A stretch of DNA of 42,969 nt, taken from NCBI GenBank assembly GCA_900766735.1, contig CAAFWO010000039.1:1-42969 (forward strand), given 5' to 3'. The notes under the pieces were generated by a model that worked only from the letters and a program-made list of their open reading frames with translations, ran no database searches and was not told the DNA's origin. The stretch comes from Clostridia bacterium (lineage in GTDB: Bacteria > Bacillota > Clostridia > CAKSNL01 > HGM11501). Made by a program: the position numbers and the translations under genes. Below, piece after piece: positions 15,475 through 23,498 of this stretch (the stretch's first letter is position 1; each line of letters opens with the position of its first letter).

Positions 15475-15503
15475 ATTTTACTACATTTAGACAAAAAGGT
15501 CAA
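15475..15503 (-). promoter_or_regulatory. promoter of the DUF4234-like gene and pgsA
   Basis: On the minus strand TTGACC (15,498-15,503), 17 bp, TAAAAT (15,475-15,480), 30 bp upstream of the ATG. Confidence 0.75.
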
Positions 15504-15519
15504 GCGCGAAAAATATACA

Positions 15520-15548
15520 GAAAGACCGGGCACGAAGCCCGGTCTTTC
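15520..15548 (-). terminator. isolated strong hairpin upstream of the DUF4234-like gene
   Basis: GAAAGACCGGGC/GCCCGGTCTTTC forms a perfect 12-bp stem with a 5-base loop, followed on the minus strand by TGTATATTTTTC. It may be a backup terminator for the glycohydrolase transcript or the end of a very short RNA from the TATAAT at 15,562-15,567. The rest of 15,549-15,708 holds no gene: it has an inverted repeat ATCCT/AGGAT (about 15,574-15,590) and a GACAAT/ATTGTC pair (15,660-15,690). Confidence 0.45.
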
Positions 15549-15708
15549 CGAGGTAGGAACAATTATAAGGAAAATCCTCGCGGTAAGGATATAGTCAACA
15601 TTGCTTTGTCTTATCTTTCATCTGTTATTATTTTATCATTAACGGCAAAAAAATCAACCGACAATCGTGTCAATAAACTGTACAATTGTCCCACTTTTCA
15701 GCCTTGCG

Positions 15709-15737
15709 CAAAAAAATAACGGCCTAAGCCGTTATTT
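15709..15737 (-). terminator. intrinsic terminator of the ADP-ribosylglycohydrolase gene
   Basis: AAATAACGGC/GCCGTTATTT with a 4-base loop overlaps the stop codon. On the minus strand it is followed by a run of seven T. Confidence 0.8.
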
Positions 15738-16832
15738 CATTCTTCTGTCGCAGTCGATATATTTTCTTTTCCAGCTCTCGTTATGCTCCACATCCTCCGG
15801 ACACCCGGTGAAAAGGTCGTTCGCGAGCTCCTCGATCTCGATCTTGAGTTCAAGGTTTTCAAGGTAGTACTCGGGGATCGCGTCCACCCCCAGGTATGCG
15901 CCGATAATGCTTCCCGTCACCGCGCCGGTGGAATTTGAGTCTCCGCTGTGGTTCACCGCCGCGACGATCGCCTTCTCGAAGCTGTTCTGATATTTCAAGC
16001 TGCAATAGATGCCGACAGCCAGTGCCTCATCGCCGCAAAGGCCGCCGTTGCGGCAAAGTCTTCTTATCGCCTCCGCATCGTCCATCTCTCTGCCGGCAAG
16101 GCGCACCGCGCGCTCAATAAGCTCGATAAGATCCGCTGTTTCGGGATAGGTCTCCTTCGTGCCCTCGAGCGTATCTATGCAGTCGTAAACGATATTATAA
16201 AGATTCTCGTCGGTATATGCCGCGTTATTTATGATATGAACGAACGCCGACGCGCTGACAAAGCCGAGCGGATGGCCGTGCGTGATTGCCGCCGCCTTCG
16301 CGCCCATCAGGTCGATGCGTTCCGTTCCGTATTCCTCTTTGTCAAAATAAAGGCCGATCGGCGCGACCCTCACCATCCCGCCGCACCCCTTGCTTGAATT
16401 TATCGGATGTTCCAATGCGCCCATAACGCCGGACGACAGCGCATAAAGGCAGGTGCTTCCCGGCGCGCGCTTTGACTGGATCGCGCGAAGGTAATATATC
16501 CAGCTTACAATGTCCTCGTCCTTAAAAAGGCCGGGCATCTGTGTTCTGAACCAGTCCTTATAGGCCTTATGTATATAGTGGCAGACAGGAGCCATAATGC
16601 CGTTGAGCCGTTCTCTCGTTGCACCGAACAAAATGCCGTTCGCGGTGAACATTGTCATCTGCGTGCCGTCAGAGATTAAAGCCTTGCCGTCCTTAAGCTC
16701 GTAACGCGTGATTCCGCCGTCGCCGTATTTTTTTTTGATTTCCTCGGCACTTTTAAACTCCACGGCATAACCCAACGCGTCACCTGCCGCTCCGCCCAAA
16801 AGACAGCCTTCAAACTTTTTAAGCTCCCTCAT
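15732..16832 (-). CDS. ADP-ribosylglycohydrolase (DraG/ARH) family protein with altered metal ligands
   Basis: Family members remove ADP-ribose from proteins or small molecules using a binuclear Mg centre. This one has 366 aa from ATG at 16,832; a TTG at 16,868 would add 12 residues. The fold markers are clear: GCLLGGAAGDALGYAVEF (N-terminal Glu site), SDGTQMTMFTANGIL, ITHGHPLGFVSASAFVHII, and C-terminal NHSGDSNSTGAVTGSIIGAYLG. In typical members the metal motifs read SDDTQ and GDSDSTG. Here the second Asp of each is replaced (D to G and D to N), so one metal site may be weakened or lost. It is monocistronic, between hairpins. Confidence 0.88.
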   Translation of the reverse strand: MRELKKFEGCLLGGAAGDALGYAVEFKSAEEIKKKYGDGGITRYELKDGKALISDGTQMTMFTANGILFGATRERLNGIMAPVCHYIHKAYKDWFRTQMPGLFKDEDIVSWIYYLRAIQSKRAPGSTCLYALSSGVMGALEHPINSSKGCGGMVRVAPIGLYFDKEEYGTERIDLMGAKAAAITHGHPLGFVSASAFVHIINNAAYTDENLYNIVYDCIDTLEGTKETYPETADLIELIERAVRLAGREMDDAEAIRRLCRNGGLCGDEALAVGIYCSLKYQNSFEKAIVAAVNHSGDSNSTGAVTGSIIGAYLGVDAIPEYYLENLELKIEIEELANDLFTGCPEDVEHNESWKRKYIDCDRRMK

Positions 16833-16990
16833 GTAAAAAAACTCTCTGCCTTTCCTCTTTATGCTCAAATACAGCTGACCCCTTAAGGATAAGATGTCAG
16901 CCGCTTAGCATTATATATTTTATCAAAATCGGAGCTCATTTACAAGTATATTTTTTTACTTTTTTCGCGGATTTGTTGATTTCGCCCTTC

Positions 16991-17039
16991 ATTTTAAGCG
17001 TTTTCCACTACAGGTAGTGGTGAGCCTTAAAATTTTTTG
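16991..17039 (+). terminator. nested hairpin with T-run upstream of putP
   Basis: An outer stem ATTTTAAG/CTTAAAAT (16,991-16,998 with 17,026-17,033) encloses CCACTA/TAGTGG (17,005-17,010 with 17,015-17,020), followed by T-rich sequence. It reads as a plus-strand terminator although no plus-strand gene lies just upstream. The remaining 16,833-16,990 contains GCTGAC/GTCAGC (about 16,872-16,901) in the 5' leader of the glycohydrolase gene and nothing else I can name. Confidence 0.45.
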
Positions 17040-17067
17040 TTTCTTTCCGGAATTTATGACTTTTTTC

Positions 17068-17096
17068 TTGCTTTGCGCCCGATTTTATGGTATAAT
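17068..17096 (+). promoter_or_regulatory. putP promoter
   Basis: TTGCTT (17,068-17,073), 17 bp, TATAAT (17,091-17,096), with RBS GGAAAGGA at about 17,111 before the ATG at 17,130. Confidence 0.7.
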
Positions 17097-17129
17097 AAAA
17101 TTTATATATAGGAAAGGATTGATTACATA

Positions 17130-18653
17130 ATGTTTACTAATTTAGAAGCTCTGGCATTCGCAATTTACTTTTTGTGCATGCTCGGGATAGGCATCTATTT
17201 CTTCTTTAAGACGAAGAATGCGGCCGGCGAGCAGGAATATTTCCTCGGCGGCAGAAAAATGGGCCCCTGGGTAACGGCTCTGTCCGCTCAGGCGTCCGAT
17301 ATGAGTGCGTGGCTCTTAATGGGTCTTCCCGGAAGCATCATCGCTTTCGGATTCGGCAAAGCGTGGATCGGCATCGGCCTTGCAATCGGAACGGCGCTTA
17401 ACTGGATCATCGTTGCAAAGCCTTTAAGAAAATTCTCCAAGGCGGCTGGCGATTCCATCACGCTTCCGCAGTATTTCACCAACAGATTTGCCGAGAAAAA
17501 TCCGGCGCTTAAGATTATCTGCGCCATCGTTTTCTTAATCAGCTTCACGATCTATGTTGCCTCGGCATTCTCCGCCGGCGCAAAGGTTTTCGTCCGCCTC
17601 TTCCCCGGCCTTTCGGAGACGACGGCGATGATAATCTTCGCGGCGATAATTCTTATCTACACATTCCTTGGCGGCTTTAAGGCCGTTTGCTGGACGGACT
17701 TTTTTCAGGGACTTTTAATGCTCGTTGCTATCATGGCAGTTCCGATCATCCTCGCGGTGTCGGGAAATCTTGACCCTTCTCTTGCCTCCGAAATCGTGAC
17801 AGGCGAAAACGGAACGGCATATAAGTTCACTGCGGATTTTCTTTCTGCAACTCCGGCGGACATTATTTCGGGACTCGGCTGGGGGCTCGGCTATTTCGGA
17901 ATGCCCCACATCATCGTAAGATTTATGTCGGTTGAAAAGCCGAGCATGGTTAAAAAGTCAGCAACCGTTGCAATCGTCTGGGTTGTTATTTCACTCGCGG
18001 CGACGATCGCACTTTCATATCTCGGAAGAATATTTGTTGATAACGGCGTTTCCTTCGCCGAGGAGCTTTTGACTCCCGGCAATCAGGAGCTCATCTTCGT
18101 TGAGCTGACAAGAAAGCTCTTCCACCCCTTCATCGCCGGCATTTTGCTTTCGGCGATAATTGCGGCTTCGATGTCCACGGCGGACTCTCAGCTTCTTGTT
18201 GCCTCCTCTTCTTTTACGAGCGATATTTACAAACCCATTATAAGAAAAGAAGCATCTGACAAAGAGCTTTTATGGGTCGGCAGAATCGTCGTTGTTATCG
18301 TTTCCGTTGTTGCATACATAATCGCGAGCAGTAAGGGTGAGGGCGCTTCAAGAATTATGGATCTTGTTTCGAACGCATGGGCGCTCTTCGGCGCAGCGTT
18401 CGGCCCGGTCGTTTTACTTTCGCTTTTCTGGAAGCGCTTCACCTATAAGGGCGCTATCGCCGGAATCGTTGCCGGTGCTGCGGTTGACATTTTGTGGCTC
18501 AAGCTTTTCGCATCGACAGGACTTTATGAGATAATCCCCGGCTTCATCGCATGCGCAATTTTTGCCGTCATCGTTTCGCTGATCGACAAAAAGCCCTCGG
18601 CAGAGGTTGAGGAAATATTTGCCCGCGCGACCGATAATTCGATCGACGACTAA
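17130..18653 (+). CDS. putP: sodium/proline symporter
   Basis: This cytoplasmic-membrane protein of the SSS family imports proline with Na+. It has 507 aa and about 13 hydrophobic helices. The PutP-type signature is present: EYFLGGRKMGPWVTALSAQASDMSAW with LLMGLPG after it, and the TM8 region SAIIAASMSTADSQLLVASS that holds the second-sodium-site Ser/Thr. The C-terminus is short and acidic (ARATDNSIDD). It is monocistronic with its own promoter and terminator. It differs clearly from the second SSS protein at 35,219, which lacks the QASDMSAW motif, so the two probably carry different substrates. Confidence 0.92.
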   Translation: MFTNLEALAFAIYFLCMLGIGIYFFFKTKNAAGEQEYFLGGRKMGPWVTALSAQASDMSAWLLMGLPGSIIAFGFGKAWIGIGLAIGTALNWIIVAKPLRKFSKAAGDSITLPQYFTNRFAEKNPALKIICAIVFLISFTIYVASAFSAGAKVFVRLFPGLSETTAMIIFAAIILIYTFLGGFKAVCWTDFFQGLLMLVAIMAVPIILAVSGNLDPSLASEIVTGENGTAYKFTADFLSATPADIISGLGWGLGYFGMPHIIVRFMSVEKPSMVKKSATVAIVWVVISLAATIALSYLGRIFVDNGVSFAEELLTPGNQELIFVELTRKLFHPFIAGILLSAIIAASMSTADSQLLVASSSFTSDIYKPIIRKEASDKELLWVGRIVVVIVSVVAYIIASSKGEGASRIMDLVSNAWALFGAAFGPVVLLSLFWKRFTYKGAIAGIVAGAAVDILWLKLFASTGLYEIIPGFIACAIFAVIVSLIDKKPSAEVEEIFARATDNSIDD

Positions 18654-18660
18654 ATAAACA

Positions 18661-18693
18661 AAAAACCTTCGGGGGTTTTCCCCGAAGGTTTTT
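18661..18693. terminator. bidirectional terminator between putP and yitT-like gene
   Basis: AAAAACCTTCGGGG/CCCCGAAGGTTTTT with a 5-base loop forms a perfect 14-bp stem with T-runs both ways. It ends the two convergent genes. Confidence 0.9.
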
Positions 18694-18697
18694 ATTT

Positions 18698-19510
18698 TTA
18701 AAAATCGCCGAGCACGCCTCTTATGTCGTTTATCACGGCGAAGGCGGAGGAATCGATCTCTTTCACGGCGGCGATAAGCTTTGGCAGCTGTCTTTCGCTC
18801 ACCGCTGTGAAGACCGCCGTGCCGTCCGCGTTTTTATATGCTCCGCGAACGGGAATAAACGTCGCTCCGCGCTCTAAAGAGGAATTGATGCTCGCGGCGA
18901 TCTTTTCGGCCTTCTCCGTGACGATGAGAACACCCTTTGCCGCAGAACCGCCCTCCAAAATTCTCGTCATCACAAAGGTGGACACCGCGACTGAAAGTAT
19001 CGCGTAAAAGCTCCGCTCCGCTCCCAAAAGCGCCGCACCGGCCAGAATTATCGCTCCGTCCGTTATGTTTATCACCGTTGACGGCTTTATGTGCGGCTTG
19101 TAATTTTTGATAAGCATTGCGAGCATATCCGTTCCACCGGTCGTCGCTCCGCTTTTTATCGTTATTCCGAGCCCTGCGCCGGTGAGAACTCCGGAAACCG
19201 CCGCCGAGACTAAAATATCGTCTATTATTAAATGCGGCACATTTTCGAGAACTCCCAAAAATACTGTGTAAAGCGCCGACGCCAAAAGTGATGACGAAAG
19301 AAACTTAAATCCCATTTTCCGCCCTGCGGCGGCAAAAAGAGGAATATTGACAAAAAGCGTTGTTATAAAAAGCGGAACCTCAGCGATTCTTTCAACTATT
19401 ATCGCAATGCCCGCGGCTCCGCCGGTGACAAGACCGGCAGGCTCTGCAAAATGCGCCGCACCGAGCGCTATTAAAAACGCGCCAAGTGCGGTCATAAGGT
19501 GTTTTTTCAT
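18698..19510 (-). CDS. YitT family membrane protein (DUF161 + DUF2179)
   Basis: The protein has 270 aa and the usual architecture: five to six hydrophobic helices (DUF161/YitT region, about res 5-180; LVTGGAAGIAIIVE, IKSGATTGGTDMLAMLI) and a soluble C-terminal DUF2179 domain (about 200-265; VSERQLPKLIAAVKEIDSSA). The family's molecular role is not established. ATG at 19,510 lies just inside the lysC terminator region: the sequence upstream (GGGGGTATTTTT) supplies a GGGGG SD-like run. It lies in the same direction as lysC but after its terminator, so expression by read-through or a weak own promoter is possible. Confidence 0.88.
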   Translation of the reverse strand: MKKHLMTALGAFLIALGAAHFAEPAGLVTGGAAGIAIIVERIAEVPLFITTLFVNIPLFAAAGRKMGFKFLSSSLLASALYTVFLGVLENVPHLIIDDILVSAAVSGVLTGAGLGITIKSGATTGGTDMLAMLIKNYKPHIKPSTVINITDGAIILAGAALLGAERSFYAILSVAVSTFVMTRILEGGSAAKGVLIVTEKAEKIAASINSSLERGATFIPVRGAYKNADGTAVFTAVSERQLPKLIAAVKEIDSSAFAVINDIRGVLGDF

Positions 19511-19551
19511 AAAAATACCCCCTATTCATTGTTACCGATGAAAGGGGGTTT
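19511..19551 (-). terminator. terminator of the hom-thrB-lysC operon
   Basis: On the minus strand AACCCCCT-TTCAT pairs with ATGAA-AGGGGGT and is followed by ATTTTT. It lies directly after the lysC stop codon and overlaps the presumed SD of the yitT-like gene. Confidence 0.75.
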
Positions 19552-19557
19552 TATTAA

Positions 19558-20763
19558 TTATTTTGCAAGATTATATTTGTCGTGCAGTGCGCGAACCGCC
19601 TTGTCGGCATATTCCCTGTCGATAAGGATCGAGACCTTGATCTCGCTCGTGCATATCATATGTATGTTGATATGTGCGTCATACATCGCCTCAAACATCA
19701 TCGAAGCAACGCCGGGGTTGCTGACCATTCCCGCGCCGACTATCGAGACCTTGGATACGTTTTCCTTATAAATTATCTTTCTTGCGTTTATTATGTTGTT
19801 GTCCGAAAGGAGCTTTACAGCCTCCTCGCAATCGTCCTGCTTGACCGAGAAGCTGATGTCCTTCTTATCCTCGCGGCCGATCGACTGCAAGATCATATCA
19901 ACATTTATATTATGCTTTGCAAGCATTGAGAACACCTTGAAGGCAATACCGGGCTCATCCGGCACATCGAGCACCGAGATCATAGCAACATCGTTATCTC
20001 TCGCAATACCTCTCACATTTGATTTTTCCACTTTTGTAACCTCCTTGACAATGGTACCCGGAGCCTTATGAAGGCTGCTCAATACCTCTAAATTAACATT
20101 GTATTTCTTGGCGAGCTCCACGCTTCTGTTCATCAGAACGTTCGCTCCAAGCGACGCAAGCTCCAGCATCTCGTCATATGTGATCTCGGAAAGCTTCTTA
20201 GCGTCCGGACAAATTCTCGGGTCTGTCGTGTAGACGCCGTCAACATCGGTATATATCTGGCAAAGATCCGCCTTTAAGGCCGCCGCCAGCGCGACCGCCG
20301 AAGTGTCCGACCCTCCGCGCCCGAGCGTCGTGATATCGTCGTACTTATTGATTCCCTGAAATCCCGCGACGATAACGACCTTGTTTGAGTCAAGCTCGGA
20401 TAATATGCGCTCGGAATTGATGCGCTTTATCTTTGCGCCGCCGTATTTTGAATCGGTATATATCCCGGCCTGCCAGCCCGTCATACTCACAACGGGAACG
20501 GAGAGCTTTTCAAGCGCCATCGCAAGAAGCGCGATCGAGATCTGCTCGCCGGTCGCAAGGAGCATATCCATCTCTCTTTTCGAGGGCTTCGGATTGATCT
20601 CCCTTGCCTTTTCAATGAGTTCGTCTGTCGTGTCGCCCTGGGCGGAAACCGCAACGACAACGCTGTTGCCGTCTCTGTACGTTTCGGCAATGCGGTTTGC
20701 CACATTCATCACTCTCTCGGCGTTCGCGACAGAGCTTCCGCCGTATTTCTGCACTATCAACAT
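19558..20763 (-). CDS. lysC: aspartate kinase
   Basis: The enzyme phosphorylates aspartate to aspartyl-phosphate, the entry to Lys, Thr and Met synthesis. It has 401 aa, typical for single-function enzymes. The N-terminal kinase motif is VQKYGGSSVANAERV, with LGRGGSDTSAVALAAAL and the DVDGVYTTDPRI loop further on. The C-terminus (about res 265-400) holds two ACT domains (MISVLDVPDEPGIAFKVF, VSIVGAGMVSNPGVASMMF) for end-product feedback. ATG at 20,763 follows AGGCAGG. It is the last gene of the ACT-hom-thrB-lysC operon, so threonine is a likely effector, though the sequence does not show which. Confidence 0.94.
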   Translation of the reverse strand: MLIVQKYGGSSVANAERVMNVANRIAETYRDGNSVVVAVSAQGDTTDELIEKAREINPKPSKREMDMLLATGEQISIALLAMALEKLSVPVVSMTGWQAGIYTDSKYGGAKIKRINSERILSELDSNKVVIVAGFQGINKYDDITTLGRGGSDTSAVALAAALKADLCQIYTDVDGVYTTDPRICPDAKKLSEITYDEMLELASLGANVLMNRSVELAKKYNVNLEVLSSLHKAPGTIVKEVTKVEKSNVRGIARDNDVAMISVLDVPDEPGIAFKVFSMLAKHNINVDMILQSIGREDKKDISFSVKQDDCEEAVKLLSDNNIINARKIIYKENVSKVSIVGAGMVSNPGVASMMFEAMYDAHINIHMICTSEIKVSILIDREYADKAVRALHDKYNLAK

Positions 20764-20787
20764 TAAAATTACCTGCCTTTTTTTATA

Positions 20788-21678
20788 CTAAAACTTTATA
20801 ACATGAGTCCCGGAATTTTCAAAGTCCATCACTTCATATAAAAATCCGTTTTCTTCTGCCCATAAAGCGGCTTCATTCTTTATTTTTTCCTCTTTCGACG
20901 CCGGAATTATCGCGGCAACGGAGGGCCCGCTTCCGCTCAGATACCAGCTGTATGCCCCGACAGAGCGGTAAAAATCAAATATCGGTTCCATATGGCCGAC
21001 TATTTTTTTCCTGTAGGGCTGATGGAGTTTATCAGCCATCGCCTCATTAAGAAGCGAGAAGTCCTTTTTCGCGATCGCGGCAACGATCAGCGCCGTGTGC
21101 GCCGCGTTAAACGCCGCGTCCTTATGCGGCACTTTATCAGGGATCACTCCGCGCGACTTTTTCGTTTCGAGCGGCTTTTCCGGATAGAGCACTAAAAATT
21201 TAAGCTCGGAGGGCATATTGAATTTTGCATAGGTCACGTTTTCCCCGTCAAAATATGCCGCCGCCATTCCGCCCGTGAGGCAGGGAACGACATTGTCCGG
21301 ATGTCCCTCCATTTTGGACGCGATGGAAAGTATCTCTTTAGGGCCGAGCATTCCGTAAATCGCATTCGCGCCGACAAGGCCGCCTATGATGCATGCTGCC
21401 GATGAACCCAACCCCCTCGTCGCCGGAACGGAGGTGTTTATTTTAATTTTCAGTCCCGAAGGTCGTTTCCCCGTTTTTTCAAACACTTCGCACATCGCTT
21501 TATAGACAAGATTGTCCTTCGGCGGAATGTTCTTCTTGTAGGTTCCTGTCTGGATTATCTCGATTCCGGACTCGGTCTCCTCGATCTCAATTTCATTATA
21601 TAATTTCACGGCGACTCCGAGGCAGTCAAACCCCGGCCCCATATTGGCGCTCGTCGCCGGAACACGCACGCGTATCAT
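20788..21678 (-). CDS. thrB: homoserine kinase
   Basis: This GHMP-family kinase makes O-phosphohomoserine, the substrate of threonine synthase (not in the window). It has 296 aa. Motif 1 is RVPATSANMGPGFDCLG (res 3-19), motif 2 the ATP-binding TRGLGSSAACIIGGL (about 89-103), and motif 3 YLSGSGPSVAAII. ATG at 21,678 overlaps the SD region at the end of hom (3 bp between stop and start). It ends in TAG, the only intact gene in the window that does; lysC follows 24 bp on in the same frame. Confidence 0.95.
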   Translation of the reverse strand: MIRVRVPATSANMGPGFDCLGVAVKLYNEIEIEETESGIEIIQTGTYKKNIPPKDNLVYKAMCEVFEKTGKRPSGLKIKINTSVPATRGLGSSAACIIGGLVGANAIYGMLGPKEILSIASKMEGHPDNVVPCLTGGMAAAYFDGENVTYAKFNMPSELKFLVLYPEKPLETKKSRGVIPDKVPHKDAAFNAAHTALIVAAIAKKDFSLLNEAMADKLHQPYRKKIVGHMEPIFDFYRSVGAYSWYLSGSGPSVAAIIPASKEEKIKNEAALWAEENGFLYEVMDFENSGTHVIKF

Positions 21679-21681
21679 TTT

Positions 21682-22893
21682 TTATTCTCCTTTGTGAATT
21701 CTGATCTTCTTTATTATGTCAAAGCCCTCTGTCCGCTTACAGAACTCGTCGTTTGACATATAGGGCGATATAACGCCGGTCTCGCCCTCCGCGGCCGTGA
21801 TCTTCTCGCCTCCTCCGAGGCTCCCGATGAGCTTATCCGCGTCTTTGACCTTCACCCTCACAAGGTAGCTTTCCGTCGCCTCGCTGTAAGGAATTATGAT
21901 GTCCTCCGGCGCGTCCGACCAGAAATAGTTCTTGTTGCCGGGGTCTTTCGCAATGTCGCAGATATCCGCTACAACGGCACTCGCCGTCGGCAGTTTGCCC
22001 GCTCCTCTGCCGTAAAACATTACTTCGCCCACGGCATTGCCCTTCGCGCATATCGCGTTGAACACGCCGTTGACCGAATACATCGGGCTCTCTTTCGATA
22101 CTATAGACGGAGCTACAGCCGCATAAACTCTTTCGCCCTTGCGGCAGCCGTAGCCGACGAGCTTGATAACTCCTCCCATCGCGGCGGAATATGCCACGTC
22201 GTTTTTATCGATTTCGGATATTCCTTCTTTATATATGTGCTCTTCGCCGATCATTTTGTCCGTCACGAGCGCCATCAAAATGGCGATCTTTCGCGACGCG
22301 TCGATCCCGTCCACATCGGACGACGGGTCGCGCTCGGCATAGCCTAAGCGCTGTGCCTCGCCCAGTGCCTCGGAAAAGCTCTTCCCCTCGGCGAACATCT
22401 CGGTCAAAATATAGTTTGTCGTGCCGTTTAAAATTCCGCACACGCTGTCGATCTTATTTGCCGCGAGGCAATTGTGAAGCGGTCTGATAACAGGTATTCC
22501 TCCGCCGACCGACGCCTCGAAAAGATAGTTGACGTCGTGCTCTTTCGCTATTCTTAAAAGCTCGCTTCCCTTTTTTGCCACAAGCTCTTTATTCGACGTG
22601 ACGACGCTTTTTCCCTTCTCCAGCGCCGCACGCGTGAAGTCATATGCCGGGTGAACGCCGCCTATGACCTCGGCGATTATGCCGATCTCCGGATCGTCCA
22701 ACACCGTGCCAAAATCCTTGATGAAAATTTCCGAATCCTCGCGGTCGGAAAAATCTCTTATATCCACAACATATTTGACCGTAATCTCCGAGCCGCACAC
22801 GTCTTTTATCTTCTCTTTATTTGATTTGAGCATTTCATAAACGCCGCTTCCGACAGTTCCGAATCCCAATATTGCAACTTTTTTCTTCTTCAT
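21682..22893 (-). CDS. hom: homoserine dehydrogenase
   Basis: The enzyme reduces aspartate semialdehyde to homoserine with NAD(P)H. It has 403 aa. The Rossmann motif is ILGFGTVGSGVYEML, then GGVHPAYDFTRAAL and SNKELVAKKGSELL, catalytic-domain GILNGTTNYILTEM and the YAERDPSSDVDGIDASRK signature. The C-terminal part (about 315-400) is ACT-like (ESYLVRVKVKDADKLIGSL). ATG at 22,893 follows AAAGGAGAGAG. It lies 13 bp after the ThrR/PheB-like gene and 3 bp before thrB. Confidence 0.96.
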   Translation of the reverse strand: MKKKKVAILGFGTVGSGVYEMLKSNKEKIKDVCGSEITVKYVVDIRDFSDREDSEIFIKDFGTVLDDPEIGIIAEVIGGVHPAYDFTRAALEKGKSVVTSNKELVAKKGSELLRIAKEHDVNYLFEASVGGGIPVIRPLHNCLAANKIDSVCGILNGTTNYILTEMFAEGKSFSEALGEAQRLGYAERDPSSDVDGIDASRKIAILMALVTDKMIGEEHIYKEGISEIDKNDVAYSAAMGGVIKLVGYGCRKGERVYAAVAPSIVSKESPMYSVNGVFNAICAKGNAVGEVMFYGRGAGKLPTASAVVADICDIAKDPGNKNYFWSDAPEDIIIPYSEATESYLVRVKVKDADKLIGSLGGGEKITAAEGETGVISPYMSNDEFCKRTEGFDIIKKIRIHKGE

Positions 22894-22906
22894 TTGTCTC
22901 TCTCCT

Positions 22907-23341
22907 TTACTGTCTGGCTAAAACTCTGACATCCTTAACGCCGTCGAGCGACGATAATCTGTCCACCAGCTCGTTTAAGTCCACCGCCGAAATATCGTTC
23001 TGCACCGAGATCGTAACGTCGGCGACGGAATTCACCGGTATGTTCTGGTTTATGGTAAGCACATTGGTTTTAGCGTCCGCCAGGACGGACAAGATCGACG
23101 ACAGAACGCCCGTAATGTCCGAAACAATGAAAAACAGGGTGATTATTCCCTGCATCTGATTGAACGGAAAAACGTAGTCGCGGTATTTGTAAAATGCGCT
23201 CCGCGAGATCTCCGCCTTCTTCACCGCCTCCGAAATGTCCTTGCATTCACCGTCCGCCAGAAGCTTTTTGGCGTGAAGTACCTTTGAAAAAACCTCCGGA
23301 AGCACTTTCGAATCTATCAGCATTAACGAAGTTTTGCTCAT
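22907..23341 (-). CDS. ACT-domain regulator, ThrR/PheB (UPF0735) family
   Basis: The protein has 144 aa. The B. subtilis member ThrR (PheB/YszB) is a DNA-binding repressor of threonine biosynthetic genes (established). The N-terminal half (about res 5-60) carries a helical, HTH-like segment ISEAVKKAEISRSAFYKYRD; the C-terminal ACT domain (about 68-144) starts ITLFFIVSDITGVLSSIL and is the likely threonine sensor. ATG at 23,341 follows GAGAGGTGG; the frame from 23,365 is rejected for lack of an SD. First gene of the hom-thrB-lysC operon, so autoregulation through the palindrome at 23,374-23,389 is a natural inference. Confidence 0.88.
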   Translation of the reverse strand: MSKTSLMLIDSKVLPEVFSKVLHAKKLLADGECKDISEAVKKAEISRSAFYKYRDYVFPFNQMQGIITLFFIVSDITGVLSSILSVLADAKTNVLTINQNIPVNSVADVTISVQNDISAVDLNELVDRLSSLDGVKDVRVLARQ

Positions 23342-23373
23342 CTTTTGTCCACCTCTCGTAAACAAATGTACTC

Positions 23374-23411
23374 TTATAATAGATTATAACATACTAACCT
23401 TAACCCGTCAA
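23374..23411 (-). promoter_or_regulatory. promoter of the threonine operon with palindromic operator candidate
   Basis: TTGACG (23,406-23,411), 17 bp, TATAAT (23,383-23,388) on the minus strand. A perfect palindrome TTATAAT-AG-ATTATAA (23,374-23,389) covers the -10 and the expected transcription start, a typical repressor position. A further A/T hairpin GCATAAAAA/TTTTTATGC (23,422-23,443) lies just upstream of the -35. Confidence 0.75.
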
Positions 23412-23466
23412 TGAGATTATTGCATAAAAAAACCTTTTTATGCCCCCATTTCTAAACAGAATACAC

Positions 23467-23491
23467 AAAAAAGCGGCCGAGCCGCTTTTTT
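23467..23491 (-). terminator. terminator of the 74-aa gene
   Basis: AAAAAAGCGGC/GCCGCTTTTTT with a 3-base loop, 8 bp after the stop codon. T-run present on both strands. Confidence 0.85.
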
Positions 23492-23498
23492 GCTTTGA

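Noticed and set aside
15562..15598. Sigma-A promoter TTGACT...TATAAT on the minus strand
   Set aside because: The spacer is 25 bp; only a distorted or regulator-dependent promoter could work there, and no gene directly follows.
20764..20790. thrB-lysC read-through fusion across TAG (frames are in register)
   Set aside because: lysC has its own SD and start and ThrB ends at a normal length; register is a one-in-three chance.
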